A stretch of DNA of 21,254 nt from DMER01 sp003451645 (GTDB lineage: Bacteria > Pseudomonadota > Alphaproteobacteria > Micropepsales > Micropepsaceae). The DNA lies in NCBI GenBank assembly GCA_031976175.1, contig DALYLR010000047.1, forward strand, positions 1 through 21,254. The letters are read 5' to 3'. Under the pieces are notes generated by a model. That model was not told where the DNA came from, searched no databases, and saw only the letters and a list, made by a program, of their open reading frames with translations. How positions within the stretch are numbered: the first letter of the stretch is position 1; every line of letters begins with the position of its first letter. The translations under genes were made by a program, and so were the position numbers. Of this stretch, positions 1 through 7,953 are shown in pieces.

Positions 1-166
1 CGGGCGGCTGTGGTGGCGGTGGCGGCGGCGGAGGCGGAGGCACTGCGACGATGTCCACTGTCCGCGGCGGCGGCTCGAGCGGCTTGATCACCCATTCGGC
101 CAGGACATAGTAGCCCGCTGCCAAGTGGATAATGACCGAAATCAATATGGTTAGAGGGTTACGCAT
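1..166 (-). CDS. tonB: TonB energy transducer, N-terminal part (cut by window edge)
   Basis: The first 55 codons of a protein that continues beyond the left edge. It begins MRNPLTILISVIIHLAAGYY, a single membrane anchor, followed by a short link and a run of at least ten prolines. The anchor carries a Ser-x3-His pair (S10, H14), matching the S16/H20 pair that TonB uses to contact ExbB/ExbD. The Pro-rich segment after the anchor is the usual periplasm-spanning spacer of TonB. It lies 81 bp after exbD on the same strand, so it is the third gene of an exbB-exbD-tonB operon. TonB carries proton-motive-force energy to outer-membrane receptors for iron chelates and similar ligands. The C-terminal domain, which would settle TonB against TolA, is not visible; the polyproline run favours TonB. 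Confidence 0.75.
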   Translation of the reverse strand, partial: MRNPLTILISVIIHLAAGYYVLAEWVIKPLEPPPRTVDIVAVPPPPPPPPPPQPP

Positions 167-247
167 CGTCCTATTGCGGCCTTCCCACTCCAGCACTGGT
201 TTCGATCATTGCCGATCTCAAGCCAGCGCTGTGTCCCCCGAAAACTG

Positions 248-694
248 TTACTCTTCCCGAACTGCAGCATCTTCCGCAACAAGGGCCGCTTTATAGAAGC
301 CGTTCTGCTGAACGACGTCGATGACCCTCATCACCTCTTTGTACCGGACCCCTTTATCGGCCCGGATGTAGACCCGTGTCTCCCGGTTACCCCCTGCGCG
401 CTCCAGCAATTGGGGCCCCAGCGCCGCGAGGTTTGTCTCGTTATTTCCCAGATAGACCTGACGTGTCCCCTTCAGCGAAATGAAGATCGGGTCCTCAGGG
501 TTTGGTTCCGGCTTCGCCGCCCCTTTGGGCAGTTCCACTTTCACGTCCACGGTGGCCAATGGTGCCGCCACCATGAAAATGATCAGAAGAACCAACATGA
601 TATCCACGAACGGCGTGACGTTGATCTCGCTGTTATCGGGATAGTCTTGCTTGTGCCCCCCGCCAAGGCTCGAAGAGTCGAGTTTGGCTGCCAT
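248..694 (-). CDS. exbD: TonB-system transport protein ExbD
   Basis: A 148-residue biopolymer transporter of the ExbD/TolR family, at the family's usual length. A short cytoplasmic tail (residues 1-23) precedes INVTPFVDIMLVLLIIFMV, the single membrane helix. Its Asp31 corresponds to the proton-carrying Asp25 of E. coli ExbD. The remainder is the periplasmic domain, with the conserved 'VYIRADKGVRYKEVMRVIDV' region near residues 107-126. The start lies 6 bp after the exbB stop, so the two are co-transcribed and probably translationally coupled. With ExbB it forms the inner-membrane proton channel that energises TonB. TolR is the alternative name, but no tolA/tolB follows and the next gene is TonB-like. 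Confidence 0.9.
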   Translation of the reverse strand: MAAKLDSSSLGGGHKQDYPDNSEINVTPFVDIMLVLLIIFMVAAPLATVDVKVELPKGAAKPEPNPEDPIFISLKGTRQVYLGNNETNLAALGPQLLERAGGNRETRVYIRADKGVRYKEVMRVIDVVQQNGFYKAALVAEDAAVREE

Positions 695-700
695 GATGCA

Positions 701-1720
701 CTAAGCCCCCGCATCCAGCTGCCGCGACAGGCGCACCAGAACCTCGCCAGAGAAGTTGTCGGCACGTGTGTTGTAGTTGCCGATCCGGCGGGCAAAGATG
801 TTGTAGAAGATAACCGCTGGAATAGCAGCAAACAGGCCGATCGCGGTCGCAAACAAAGCTTCGGCAATACCAGGCGCCACAACCGCGAGGTTGGTGGTCT
901 GTGTCTGCGCAATGCCGATAAAGCTATTCATAATGCCCCAGACCGTGCCGAACAGGCCGACGAAGGGCGAGATCGAACCGGTCGTGGCAAAAATCTGCAT
1001 GCCGCCGCCCAGATCCTGGTTGCCCTCGGCTTGAGCAATGGCCATGCGGGCTGAAATCCGCGAGGTCAGATGCTCGCGCTTTTCGCCGCTGGACGGTGAA
1101 CCAGACGCACGCAGCTCGTCAGCCGCTGCAATCAGCATTTGGCCAACCGGTGTTGATGCAGCACCGCGCGGCAGGGCCCCCGCTGCTTCTTGCAAGGTCT
1201 TGGCCTTGCGGAATTCCCGAATCACGCGATCCGAGTTGGCGTTCAGGCTGGCGAAGGAAATGAACTTCGAGAACAAGATCGACCAGGTCAGGATCGACAC
1301 CGCGATCAGCCACAGCATCACCGCTTTCACAACAATGTGCGCCTGCATGAACATGCCATAGGGGCTCAAATCGTGCAGTGCACCGTCAGCCTTCGCCTCC
1401 TCCACTGGAGCTGCAGGTACTGCAGCAGGTGCCGCCGCAGGATCGGTCGCAGGTGGTGCAGCAGCGTCAGCAGGCGGCACAGGATTGCCATCGGGGCCAA
1501 TTGTCGGCGGCGGAGGCGGTGCTTCGCCATTGCCATTGGCAGGCGGAGCGCCCGCTGGCGGTGTCGCCGGTGCGGCTTGCGCCGTCTGCTGACCAGCTGC
1601 GTCGGTCGACTGCGCGAACGCCACAGGGCTCGACAAAGCCAACATGGCCGCCACACCCAATGCGGCCACGCCGTTAAGGCCCCGCGCCAATCCAGAGAAT
1701 GTCGTCAACTGCCGCATCAT
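701..1720 (-). CDS. exbB: TonB-system energizer ExbB with Ala/Pro-rich N-terminal extension
   Basis: A MotA/TolQ/ExbB proton-channel protein of 339 residues from the ATG at 1720; an in-frame upstream start at 1783 is possible but would put 21 unlikely residues before the signal peptide. A signal peptide (about residues 1-36, ending PVAFAQ) is followed by an Ala/Pro/Gly-rich stretch of roughly 75 residues, then a transmembrane helix (VVKAVMLWLIAVSILTW). The conserved C-terminal two-helix core contains TTGSISPFVGLFGTVWGIM and PGIAEALFATAIGLFAAIPA. The Glu in GIAEAL matches Glu176 of E. coli ExbB. The long exported extension is a common feature of alphaproteobacterial ExbB. It heads the exbB-exbD-tonB operon. 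TolQ is unlikely because no tol-pal genes follow. Confidence 0.9.
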   Translation of the reverse strand: MMRQLTTFSGLARGLNGVAALGVAAMLALSSPVAFAQSTDAAGQQTAQAAPATPPAGAPPANGNGEAPPPPPTIGPDGNPVPPADAAAPPATDPAAAPAAVPAAPVEEAKADGALHDLSPYGMFMQAHIVVKAVMLWLIAVSILTWSILFSKFISFASLNANSDRVIREFRKAKTLQEAAGALPRGAASTPVGQMLIAAADELRASGSPSSGEKREHLTSRISARMAIAQAEGNQDLGGGMQIFATTGSISPFVGLFGTVWGIMNSFIGIAQTQTTNLAVVAPGIAEALFATAIGLFAAIPAVIFYNIFARRIGNYNTRADNFSGEVLVRLSRQLDAGA

Positions 1721-2251
1721 GTTCAACCCCGCTTCCAACTCTTTCTCGTTATCCCGAGAGCCAAGCCGTGGCCCTTCGACCAAACTGTGACACTAACCCT
1801 TCTCACCCCATGGGCCGCGGATATGAAGACCCGTCGCCCCAAAACTCAAATCCTCTCCAGTTCCCGTCAGTTGCCCAGGATCATAGGCCCATAGCACGTC
1901 CCGCATTACCAAATCGCCCCATTCAACCGTCGTGCCACCAACACCCTAGAGGCTTCTGCGCTAGAGTAATCCTGGCGCGCACGCCAGCCCCTGCAATCGA
2001 GAACTGAGCGTTACCCAAAGCGCACACCGAGCGCCTAAAGGCTAGTTTCACGACGTTGCTTGCGATTGGGCCGCTTGTGACCCTGCCCCCCTCCGGCAAC
2101 ACTTCCACTGGGCCCAAGCACGAACCCACCCCAGATTTCAAACATATTTCAATTGTTCGGCGGCGGGCAATGTCAAAATTGCCGGGATCACGCGCTTTTA
2201 GGCGGTAACCATACCATAAGCACCAGGGCGTGTTCGCCGGGCAACAGCCGA
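1721..2251. other. Non-coding stretch upstream of exbB
   Basis: About 530 bp between the end of the metallo-hydrolase gene and exbB with no convincing gene. The only open frame of note (minus strand, 1923-2141) has no family features. Visible elements: an inverted repeat GGCAAT-6nt-ATTGCC at 2166-2183, which on the minus strand contains a TTGACA at 2171-2176; a hairpin CTGGCG-4nt-CGCCAG at 1972-1987; a direct repeat CTAGAG at 1946-1951 and 1961-1966; and a small hairpin TCTCG-6nt-CGAGA at 1744-1759, just ahead of exbB. None matches a Fur or Irr box I can recognise. The stretch probably holds the end of the rlpA operon transcript and the exbB promoter, but neither can be placed firmly. Confidence 0.5.
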
Positions 2252-3067
2252 TTATTCAAGCTTTAGTTGCAGCGTGAGCCCATCATGAGCGGGAACAACA
2301 TGGTCCGGCAGCTCTGAACGCAGGCGCTGGTAATCGAGATCGATGTGCAAATTCGTCAAAATGGCCAATCGCGGGCGAACCCGGGCGATCCATTGGAGCG
2401 CCAAATCCACATGCGCGTGGCTGGGATGAGGCCGGTAGCGCAGCGCGTCGACAATCCACGTATCAACGCCCGCGAGCGTTTCGAATGCATGCTCTTCGAG
2501 GTTGCTGACATCGCTGCTATAGGCCAACGGACCAAACCGGAAGCCCTGAGACACAATGGTCCCGTGCTGCTGGTCAAACGCGTGCACTGGGATGGGACCG
2601 CCCCGCCCCTCAATGGCAAAGGGCAGGAAGGGACGCGCGATGGTGTTCGCGATGCAGATCGGCGGATAGGGGCTGTTGTGGGGCGTCTGGAAGCAATAGT
2701 CGAACCGCCCCATGACGGCCTGCATTGTCTCTGGTCCCGCATAGACTGGAACCCGCTCTTTCGTCACATGGGTCACCAGCCGCAAATCATCGAGACCATG
2801 CAGTTGGTCGGCATGCTCGTGCGTGATCAAGACCGCATCGAGCCGCGCCTGGCGCGCTCGCAGCAGCTGCTCCCGCATATCTGGCGACGTATCGACAAGC
2901 ACCGTGGTCTCGCCGCGCTTGAGCAGGATCGAACACCGCGAACGCCGGTTGCGGGGCTCATTGGGATCGCACGCACCCCATTCGCCGCGCCCATCTGGGC
3001 CGCCCAAACGTGGGACACCGCCCGACGACCCACAGCCCAAAATCGTGACGGTTAGACTATCGCTCAT
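2252..3067 (-). CDS. MBL-fold metallo-hydrolase, PhnP-like
   Basis: A 271-residue metallo-beta-lactamase-fold hydrolase. It starts with the typical ILGCGSSGGVPR strand-loop and has a Cys/Arg-rich segment WGACDPNEPRNRRSRCS. The metal site is THEHADQLHGLDDLR (HxHxD), followed by an Asp ligand in YSSDVSN and a final histidine in TNLHIDLDY. The family includes PhnP, a phosphodiesterase that hydrolyses 5-phosphoribosyl 1,2-cyclic phosphate, but no phn genes are nearby, so the substrate is open. Its start overlaps the end of tatD by 11 bp with no clear ribosome-binding site, suggesting coupled translation. A TatD DNase followed by this hydrolase is a conserved alphaproteobacterial pair. It is the last gene of the operon. 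Confidence 0.85.
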   Translation of the reverse strand: MSDSLTVTILGCGSSGGVPRLGGPDGRGEWGACDPNEPRNRRSRCSILLKRGETTVLVDTSPDMREQLLRARQARLDAVLITHEHADQLHGLDDLRLVTHVTKERVPVYAGPETMQAVMGRFDYCFQTPHNSPYPPICIANTIARPFLPFAIEGRGGPIPVHAFDQQHGTIVSQGFRFGPLAYSSDVSNLEEHAFETLAGVDTWIVDALRYRPHPSHAHVDLALQWIARVRPRLAILTNLHIDLDYQRLRSELPDHVVPAHDGLTLQLKLE

Positions 3068-3848
3068 CGCTTGTGCGGCGAATTTTGGAGAATAGCCGAT
3101 AGAAATTCTCGCTCGTCTGCCGTGCGATCTCGTGCGGGGGAAGGCATTTTAGGGCCGCCATGGCCTCGCCCGTATGCACCACAAAGGCCGGTTCATTGCG
3201 GCGCCCGCGATGCGGCAAGGGAGCGAGAAAGGGCGAGTCCGTTTCGACCAGCAACCGGTCCATGGGCACCGTCTCAATGACAGAACGGATAGCGTCCGCG
3301 GTCTTGAACGTGGCGATCCCGGAGACGGAAATGTAAAACCCAAGCTCAAGCGCGCAATCGGCGAGCGCCTGCCCACTGGTGAAACAATGGATCAGGCCGG
3401 GGAACGGCCCTTTGGCATGTTCCTCCCTCAGCACACGGATGACATCCTCATCCGCGTCGCGCGCATGAACAATAAGGGGAAGCTGTGTTGCGCGCGCGGC
3501 CGCGATCTGTATCCGGAAGGCTGTCTCCTGTTCCGCCCGCGGACTATATTCGTAGTAAAAGTCCAGGCCCGCCTCTCCAATCCCCACGACGCGGGGATGT
3601 TTCGCCAGCGCGATCAATGGCTCAGGCCCGGTGAGCTCTTCTTTTGCAGCTTCATGCGGGTGCACGCCCGCGGTCGCCCAAACAGTGTCATAGCGCTCAG
3701 CGACGGCAATCACTTGTGCATGACGGCTCAGATGGGTCGCGATGGTCAGCATGGTCTCGACACCAGCAGCCTTGGCGCGCCCCATCACGCCGTCCATTTC
3801 ATCGGCAAAGTCGGGGAAATCCAAATGACAATGGCTATCGACCCACAT
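3057..3848 (-). CDS. tatD: TatD family metal-dependent hydrolase (DNase)
   Basis: A TatD-family TIM-barrel hydrolase of 263 residues from the ATG at 3848. This start has GAGGCGG about seven bases upstream; a GTG at 3863 overlapping the holB stop is the alternative. Metal-binding and family motifs appear in order: VDSHCHLDFPD (HxH), GIGEAGLDFYY (Glu), IVHARDADEDV, LIHCFTSG, and VETDSPFLAPLPHRGRRNEP (Asp and the family signature). TatD proteins are cytoplasmic 3'-5' exonucleases linked to DNA repair or degradation. The gene sits between holB and the MBL hydrolase. In many Alphaproteobacteria metG lies between holB and tatD; here it is absent and the two genes nearly abut. Confidence 0.92.
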   Translation of the reverse strand: MWVDSHCHLDFPDFADEMDGVMGRAKAAGVETMLTIATHLSRHAQVIAVAERYDTVWATAGVHPHEAAKEELTGPEPLIALAKHPRVVGIGEAGLDFYYEYSPRAEQETAFRIQIAAARATQLPLIVHARDADEDVIRVLREEHAKGPFPGLIHCFTSGQALADCALELGFYISVSGIATFKTADAIRSVIETVPMDRLLVETDSPFLAPLPHRGRRNEPAFVVHTGEAMAALKCLPPHEIARQTSENFYRLFSKIRRTSDER

Positions 3849-3859
3849 GGCATACCGCC

Positions 3860-4972
3860 TCACGCGCGCAAGACCGCCTGTGCGTCCAGCAGCAAGGACA
3901 CGATCAAATGGCGCTTATCAAGGTTGAGCGCATCCGCCCGCTGCACCGAATGGACGAGCTTGTCCCACAAGCCGGTCCATTCTTCAAGCCGTCCGCTGAC
4001 GCCGATACGCTCCAGATCGGCACTGCCCGCACCAAAGGCCCGAAGAGCATTCACCTCGCCTGCACATGCGCGTGCAGTTCCCCACAGCAATTTGCGGTAT
4101 GTGTCCAGAAAGACTGAGAATTGCGCATCTGCCTGAGGTTTCGCCAATCTTTCAGCAAGTGCGCAGATCGCGCCCAAATCGGGCCTATCAAGCCGGGCCC
4201 AGAGCCGAAGGGTCTCGCGCGCCGTCGCGAGCCCGCCATTGCCGAGTAGCCCTAGCGCCTTGCCTGGAGAACCCTCCGCCAAAACACCAAGCAGCGCGTC
4301 ATCGCCTTCGGAGGCGGTCACCTTGAGCGTGCGCAAGGCGTGCGCCATCTCCTCCTGTTCCAAGGGCCTCAACGCGATGTGCCAACAGCGCGAGCGTGTC
4401 GTGGGCAGCAGGCTGCCAGGCGCATGGCTGACCAAAATGATCAGGGCTTGCGCAGGCGGCTCCTCCAGGGTTTTGAGAAGTGCGTTCTCTGCGCCCCGGG
4501 ACAGATCATCCGCCACATCGATGATGGCGATCCGCCAGCCGCCTTGCGCAGAATGACGCCCAAGAAAGGCCGACAATCTGCGCACCTCATCGACGGGGAT
4601 CTCGGCGCCGAACTTCTTGGCCCGGTCATCCCAGAGCCTGCGCAAGAGCATGATGTCGGGATGTGAGAGTTTCTCAATCAGGGCTGCTGCCGGCACAGCG
4701 CTGGGCATGCCTAAATCATCAGCAATCTCCCCCCGGCCCCGCCCCATGAGCGCCCGTATCAGCCGCCAGGCGAGTGTTGCCTTGCCCACACCTTTGGGCC
4801 CTGAGATCAGGACCGCATGGGGTAGCGACCCTCGGCGCGCGGCGTCGGCCAGAATCCGCGCTGCGCGCTGATGGCCGAAGAGATATTGTTGCGCGCGTGG
4901 ATGCTCACATCCCTCAAGACGGTCGCTCTCTGGGACGGGCTCTTCGGTCTGCGCCGTACGGCCCCGGCTCAT
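3860..4972 (-). CDS. holB: DNA polymerase III subunit delta'
   Basis: A 370-residue AAA+ clamp-loader subunit. The N-terminal region has HQRAARILADAARRGSLPHA, then a P-loop SGPKGVGKATLAWRL (about residues 58-72). The region RIAIIDVADDLSRGAENALLKTLEEPP is the Walker B-like and sensor segment typical of delta', and TTRSRC is the SRC motif. Unlike E. coli HolB, whose P-loop is degenerate, this one keeps GxxxxGK, as is common in Alphaproteobacteria. With tau/gamma and delta it loads the beta sliding clamp during replication. Its ATG overlaps the tmk stop (ATGA, 4969-4972), the classic tmk-holB arrangement. Its stop overlaps a possible GTG start of tatD. Confidence 0.93.
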   Translation of the reverse strand: MSRGRTAQTEEPVPESDRLEGCEHPRAQQYLFGHQRAARILADAARRGSLPHAVLISGPKGVGKATLAWRLIRALMGRGRGEIADDLGMPSAVPAAALIEKLSHPDIMLLRRLWDDRAKKFGAEIPVDEVRRLSAFLGRHSAQGGWRIAIIDVADDLSRGAENALLKTLEEPPAQALIILVSHAPGSLLPTTRSRCWHIALRPLEQEEMAHALRTLKVTASEGDDALLGVLAEGSPGKALGLLGNGGLATARETLRLWARLDRPDLGAICALAERLAKPQADAQFSVFLDTYRKLLWGTARACAGEVNALRAFGAGSADLERIGVSGRLEEWTGLWDKLVHSVQRADALNLDKRHLIVSLLLDAQAVLRA

Positions 4973-5601
4973 GCTGGCAATGAAAAACGACTGGCGACAG
5001 CGGCCCAGACCTGGCTCTCCACTATCCCAACCGGTTGATCCGCATTGATCAGTGTACAGCGCAATGGGTTCTCCTTGGCGATCTGCCTGTAGGCTTCGGC
5101 AATCCGGTTGTGAAAGGTCTCGCCCTTGTCTTCAAACCGCCGTTCCCCAGCTTGAGTTCCCGCACGGTGCTCCGTACGCTGAAGACCTTGCGCGGCCGGA
5201 ATATCGAAGACGAGCGTCAAATCCGGCTCCGCGGTCCCCAAAGCCCAGGCTTGCAGGGCTTTGACCCTGTCCACACCAAGCCCCCCGGCAATGCCCTGAT
5301 AGGCAATGGTTGAATCGGAAAACCGGTCACACAGCACCCACTGCGCCTGGGTCAAGGCCGGCGCAATTTTCTTGTGCCAGTGCTCGACCCGCGCCGCCGT
5401 CATCAGCAGCGCCTCGCTCGTCACGGTCCATTGGTCCTGCCCGCCTGTGAGCAACAAAGTCCGCAGCGCCTCTGCAGCGGGCACGCCGCCTGGTTCGCGC
5501 GTTGTTAGGACATCCAGCCCGCGGGCCCGCAACTTGCGCTCCAACAACCTGATTTGGGTCGACTTGCCAGCCCCCTCCCCCCCTTCGAGGCTAATGAAGG
5601 C
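4969..5601 (-). CDS. tmk: Thymidylate kinase, start codon lost in assembly gap
   Basis: The reading frame is open from the N gap to the TGA at 4969 and encodes 210 residues, near the full family length. Its first visible residues are AFISLEGGEGAGKSTQIRLL, the beta-1 strand and P-loop of thymidylate kinase, so only a few residues are missing. Further on are LTTREPGG, LLCDRFSDSTIAYQG-type DR motif (here VLCDRFSDST), and the LID region with ERRFEDKGETFHNRI. The enzyme phosphorylates dTMP to dTDP. The start codon lies in or just beyond the Ns. If the gap really is ten bases, a GTN codon at its far edge could be a GTG start, but the gap length may be arbitrary. It overlaps holB by 4 bp. Confidence 0.93.
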   Translation of the reverse strand, partial: AFISLEGGEGAGKSTQIRLLERKLRARGLDVLTTREPGGVPAAEALRTLLLTGGQDQWTVTSEALLMTAARVEHWHKKIAPALTQAQWVLCDRFSDSTIAYQGIAGGLGVDRVKALQAWALGTAEPDLTLVFDIPAAQGLQRTEHRAGTQAGERRFEDKGETFHNRIAEAYRQIAKENPLRCTLINADQPVGIVESQVWAAVASRFSLPA

Positions 5602-5611
5602 NNNNNNNNNN
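5602..5611. other. Assembly gap (10 Ns)
   Basis: Ten consecutive unknown bases at the 5' end of tmk, between dacA and tmk. The flanking frames are consistent with a short gap within an intact operon: dacA ends 33 bases before it and the tmk P-loop begins about eight codons after it. Confidence 0.99.
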
Positions 5612-5643
5612 ACCTGGCCACGGGCGCCCGCCGGGGTGCGCTG

Positions 5644-6900
5644 TCATGGAAGGGTATTGCTGGGAACTTGCGTTCCACCAGCCAGAAGGTCCTTCAGGCC
5701 CAATTGTACCGTGTCGAGAATACCCACGCGGGCCGACGCCTTCCCCGTGCTCAGCGGCACCGAGATTGTGTCCATACCGGGCGCCGAAATCTCAAGCACG
5801 CCCGCAGCTTGTCCCCGCGCGACCGGCGCCTCCAGCGGCCCATCATAGCGGATGACCGCTTTCAGACCCGCGCGGGCATCCCGCCGCAGGGTCACGCGCA
5901 CATCGCGGTTGATGAGCAAGGGCACGGCGCTGTTGAGCCCTGCAAAGACCTCCGCCTCGCCCACCTGTTCGCCCTTGCTGAAAAGCGCATAGCTGCGGAA
6001 CTCGTTGAAGGCGATTTCCATCAACCGGCTGGCTTCCGCTGCGCGCTCAGCTTCGGAGGTCAGTCCGTTGATGACCATAATAATCCGCCGGCCGTCCCGG
6101 ATCGCAGTCCCAACAAGGCCATAGCCCGATTCGGCCGTGTGCCCGGTCTTCATGCCATCCGCGCCTGGGAACCGGGCCAGCAAGGGATTGCGGTTGGCCT
6201 GGACGATGCCGGCAAATTTGAACTCCCGTTCCGCATAGTACCGGTATTGTTGCGGGTAGCCGCTAATGATGTGCCGCGCCAGCAGCGCCAAGTCATGGGC
6301 CGTGACCCATTGCTCGGGATGCGGCAGTCCGCTGGAATTGCGGAACGTCGAGCTCTTGAGGCCGATTTTCTGGGCCGTCTCATTCATTAGCCCTGCAAAG
6401 GCCTCCTCAGAACCGGCAACCCCTTCGGCCGCCACAAGTGTCGCATCATTCCCCGACTGAATAATGATTCCGCGTAAGAGGTCCTCCAGCCGGACTTTCT
6501 TGCCAACTTCCAAGAACATCTTGGACGAGGCGGCCCTCTGCCCGACCGAAATCCGCCAGGCAGTCTCGCTGACGGTGAAGAGCGTATCGAGGCCCAACTC
6601 CTGCGTCTTGAGCTTCTCAAACAGCACGGCCGTCGTCATCAGCTTGGCCATCGAGGCGGGTTTCATCGGCGTGTAGCCGTCCTTTTCATACAAGACCTCT
6701 CCGGTCTCATACTCCATGAACAGCAATTGCCGGGCGGCAGTCTGAATGGTGCCGTCAGGGCCTATGGTGACGGTCTGCGTGGTGCTTTGTGGGGAAAAGG
6801 GGGCCTCCGCCGGCTGGGCCCGAGCAAAGCTTGCACCCGCAAGGAGCGCCATCGCGATCGAAACCAAAAGCAAGCGCAGATCAAGACGCGTCATGGCCAT
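5644..6900 (-). CDS. dacA: D-alanyl-D-alanine carboxypeptidase (PBP5/6 family)
   Basis: A low-molecular-weight penicillin-binding protein of 418 residues from the ATG at 6900 (6894 is also possible). The signal peptide LRLLLVSIAMALLAGASFARA is split here as residues about 5-25. All three active-site motifs of the serine DD-peptidases are present: SxxK in KPASMAKLMTT, SxN in IIQSGNDATLV, and KTG in DGMKTGHTAESGYG. A C-terminal PBP5-type beta domain follows (FAGLNSAVPLLINRDVRVTL onward), and the last residues may form the membrane-associated tail. The enzyme trims the terminal D-Ala from peptidoglycan pentapeptides in the periplasm. It follows rlpA by 25 bp and precedes tmk, a conserved alphaproteobacterial order. 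Frames extending further upstream to 7002 would run into rlpA and lack the signal peptide at the N-terminus. Confidence 0.92.
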   Translation of the reverse strand: MAMTRLDLRLLLVSIAMALLAGASFARAQPAEAPFSPQSTTQTVTIGPDGTIQTAARQLLFMEYETGEVLYEKDGYTPMKPASMAKLMTTAVLFEKLKTQELGLDTLFTVSETAWRISVGQRAASSKMFLEVGKKVRLEDLLRGIIIQSGNDATLVAAEGVAGSEEAFAGLMNETAQKIGLKSSTFRNSSGLPHPEQWVTAHDLALLARHIISGYPQQYRYYAEREFKFAGIVQANRNPLLARFPGADGMKTGHTAESGYGLVGTAIRDGRRIIMVINGLTSEAERAAEASRLMEIAFNEFRSYALFSKGEQVGEAEVFAGLNSAVPLLINRDVRVTLRRDARAGLKAVIRYDGPLEAPVARGQAAGVLEISAPGMDTISVPLSTGKASARVGILDTVQLGLKDLLAGGTQVPSNTLP

Positions 6901-6925
6901 AAAGCCCAATGCAGGTATTAAGGGT

Positions 6926-7834
6926 CTAATCGACAACAATCTGAGCGCCGTTATACCCCAAACCAATGACCTGATCCAACTTGGCGTCAGCGGCACCCAC
7001 ATCTGCGAGTGGCCCGATCCTCACCCTGTGCAAGGTCCGCCCATCCTGCACTTTGGCGCTGATCGAAACATTGCCCGAACCGCCAAGTTTTGAGGCCTGG
7101 CGCTGCGCAAAGCCGCGATTCTCAAAGGCCCCGGTCTGGATCCAGATTTGTGCATTGGGCGAGGCTTGACCCTGCTTGACGGTGTCGTCGGCCTCGACGC
7201 TGCCATCGGTCATTGGGATTGCAGGCCCTAGAGACGCTGTGCGAACTGCGCCATCCTTGGCGCCCGTGTTGCTCCCGGGGAGCGGCTCGACGCTGACGCT
7301 GGCAACGGGCGCGGCCATCGCAGGCACCTCCGAGGTAGGGCGCGACCCTTTGACTTTGCCGGCATATTGAACGCGAACCTTTGCGACGCCGTTATGCTTG
7401 AAGCCCAGCAACTCAGCCGCGCGTTTGGACACATCGATGATCCGCCCACGCGAATAGGGGCCACGGTCATTCACGCGCAGCCGGACCTGCTTGCCATTCT
7501 CCAAATTGGTGACCTCGACAAAGCTGGGCAACGGCAGGGTCCGGTGCGCCGCTGTCAACAGGTTCATGTCATAGCGCTCGCCATTGGCGGTCTTGCGGCC
7601 ATGGAACGGCTCGCCATACCAGGAGGCGATGCCAGTCTCATCATAACCCGGCTCCTCCTTGGGGTAGTACCAAACGCCTTTGATCTGATAGGGGCTGCCG
7701 ACCTTATAATGCCCATCGCGCGGTCCGGTTGGGGCCTCTTCAGTGGTGGCGCAGGCCGCGAGCCCCAATGCCGAAACCATCAGGACACTGATGGTCCTGA
7801 CCATTCCCCATTTGGTAATGCCTGTCGACGCCAT
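6926..7834 (-). CDS. rlpA: RlpA-family septal lytic transglycosylase lipoprotein with SPOR domain
   Basis: A 302-residue lipoprotein from the ATG at 7834, which has AAGGGAG upstream; a longer frame to 7906 would start inside the promoter. The signal sequence ends in a lipobox LGLAAC, so the protein is likely lipidated at that Cys and placed in the envelope. The double-psi beta-barrel RlpA domain follows: ETGIASWYGEPFHGRKTANGE, AAHRTLPLPSFVEVTN, and VRVNDRGPY-like RLRVNDRGPYSRGRIIDVS with the catalytic-type Asp. The last 80 residues (WIQTGAFENRGFAQRQASKL through IGLGYNGAQIVV) are a SPOR domain that binds denuded septal glycan. RlpA enzymes cleave such glycan during cell separation. It leads the operon that continues with dacA. 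Confidence 0.92.
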   Translation of the reverse strand: MASTGITKWGMVRTISVLMVSALGLAACATTEEAPTGPRDGHYKVGSPYQIKGVWYYPKEEPGYDETGIASWYGEPFHGRKTANGERYDMNLLTAAHRTLPLPSFVEVTNLENGKQVRLRVNDRGPYSRGRIIDVSKRAAELLGFKHNGVAKVRVQYAGKVKGSRPTSEVPAMAAPVASVSVEPLPGSNTGAKDGAVRTASLGPAIPMTDGSVEADDTVKQGQASPNAQIWIQTGAFENRGFAQRQASKLGGSGNVSISAKVQDGRTLHRVRIGPLADVGAADAKLDQVIGLGYNGAQIVVD

Positions 7835-7880
7835 CCTGACCACTCCCTTGAACCTATCGCGCGGCAATGACTGCAGCGGG

Positions 7881-7906
7881 GTACTAGCGTCCGGCCTCCC
7901 CGTCAA
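7881..7906 (-). promoter_or_regulatory. Probable promoter of the rlpA operon
   Basis: On the minus strand TTGACGG (7900-7906), an 11-base spacer and GCTAGTAC (7881-7888) agree closely with the Caulobacter housekeeping promoter consensus TTGACGS-N10-14-GCTANAWC; only one position of the -10 block differs. Transcription would begin near 7875, giving a leader of about 40 bases before the rlpA ATG at 7834. No experimental data are available; this is a match by eye. Confidence 0.6.
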
Positions 7907-7953
7907 CCCTTGACAAGGCAGGCAAATCGCGACTGCACGCTTGGCCGGGCCGC

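Noticed and set aside
209..1054. A 281-codon open frame on the plus strand across exbD and exbB
   Set aside because: It lies antisense to two clear genes; its composition (Arg/His/Gln-rich, no domain pattern) is that of a GC-rich shadow frame.
1923..2141. A 72-codon minus-strand frame in the exbB upstream region
   Set aside because: No ribosome-binding site or family-like sequence was seen, and the region holds several hairpins more typical of non-coding DNA.
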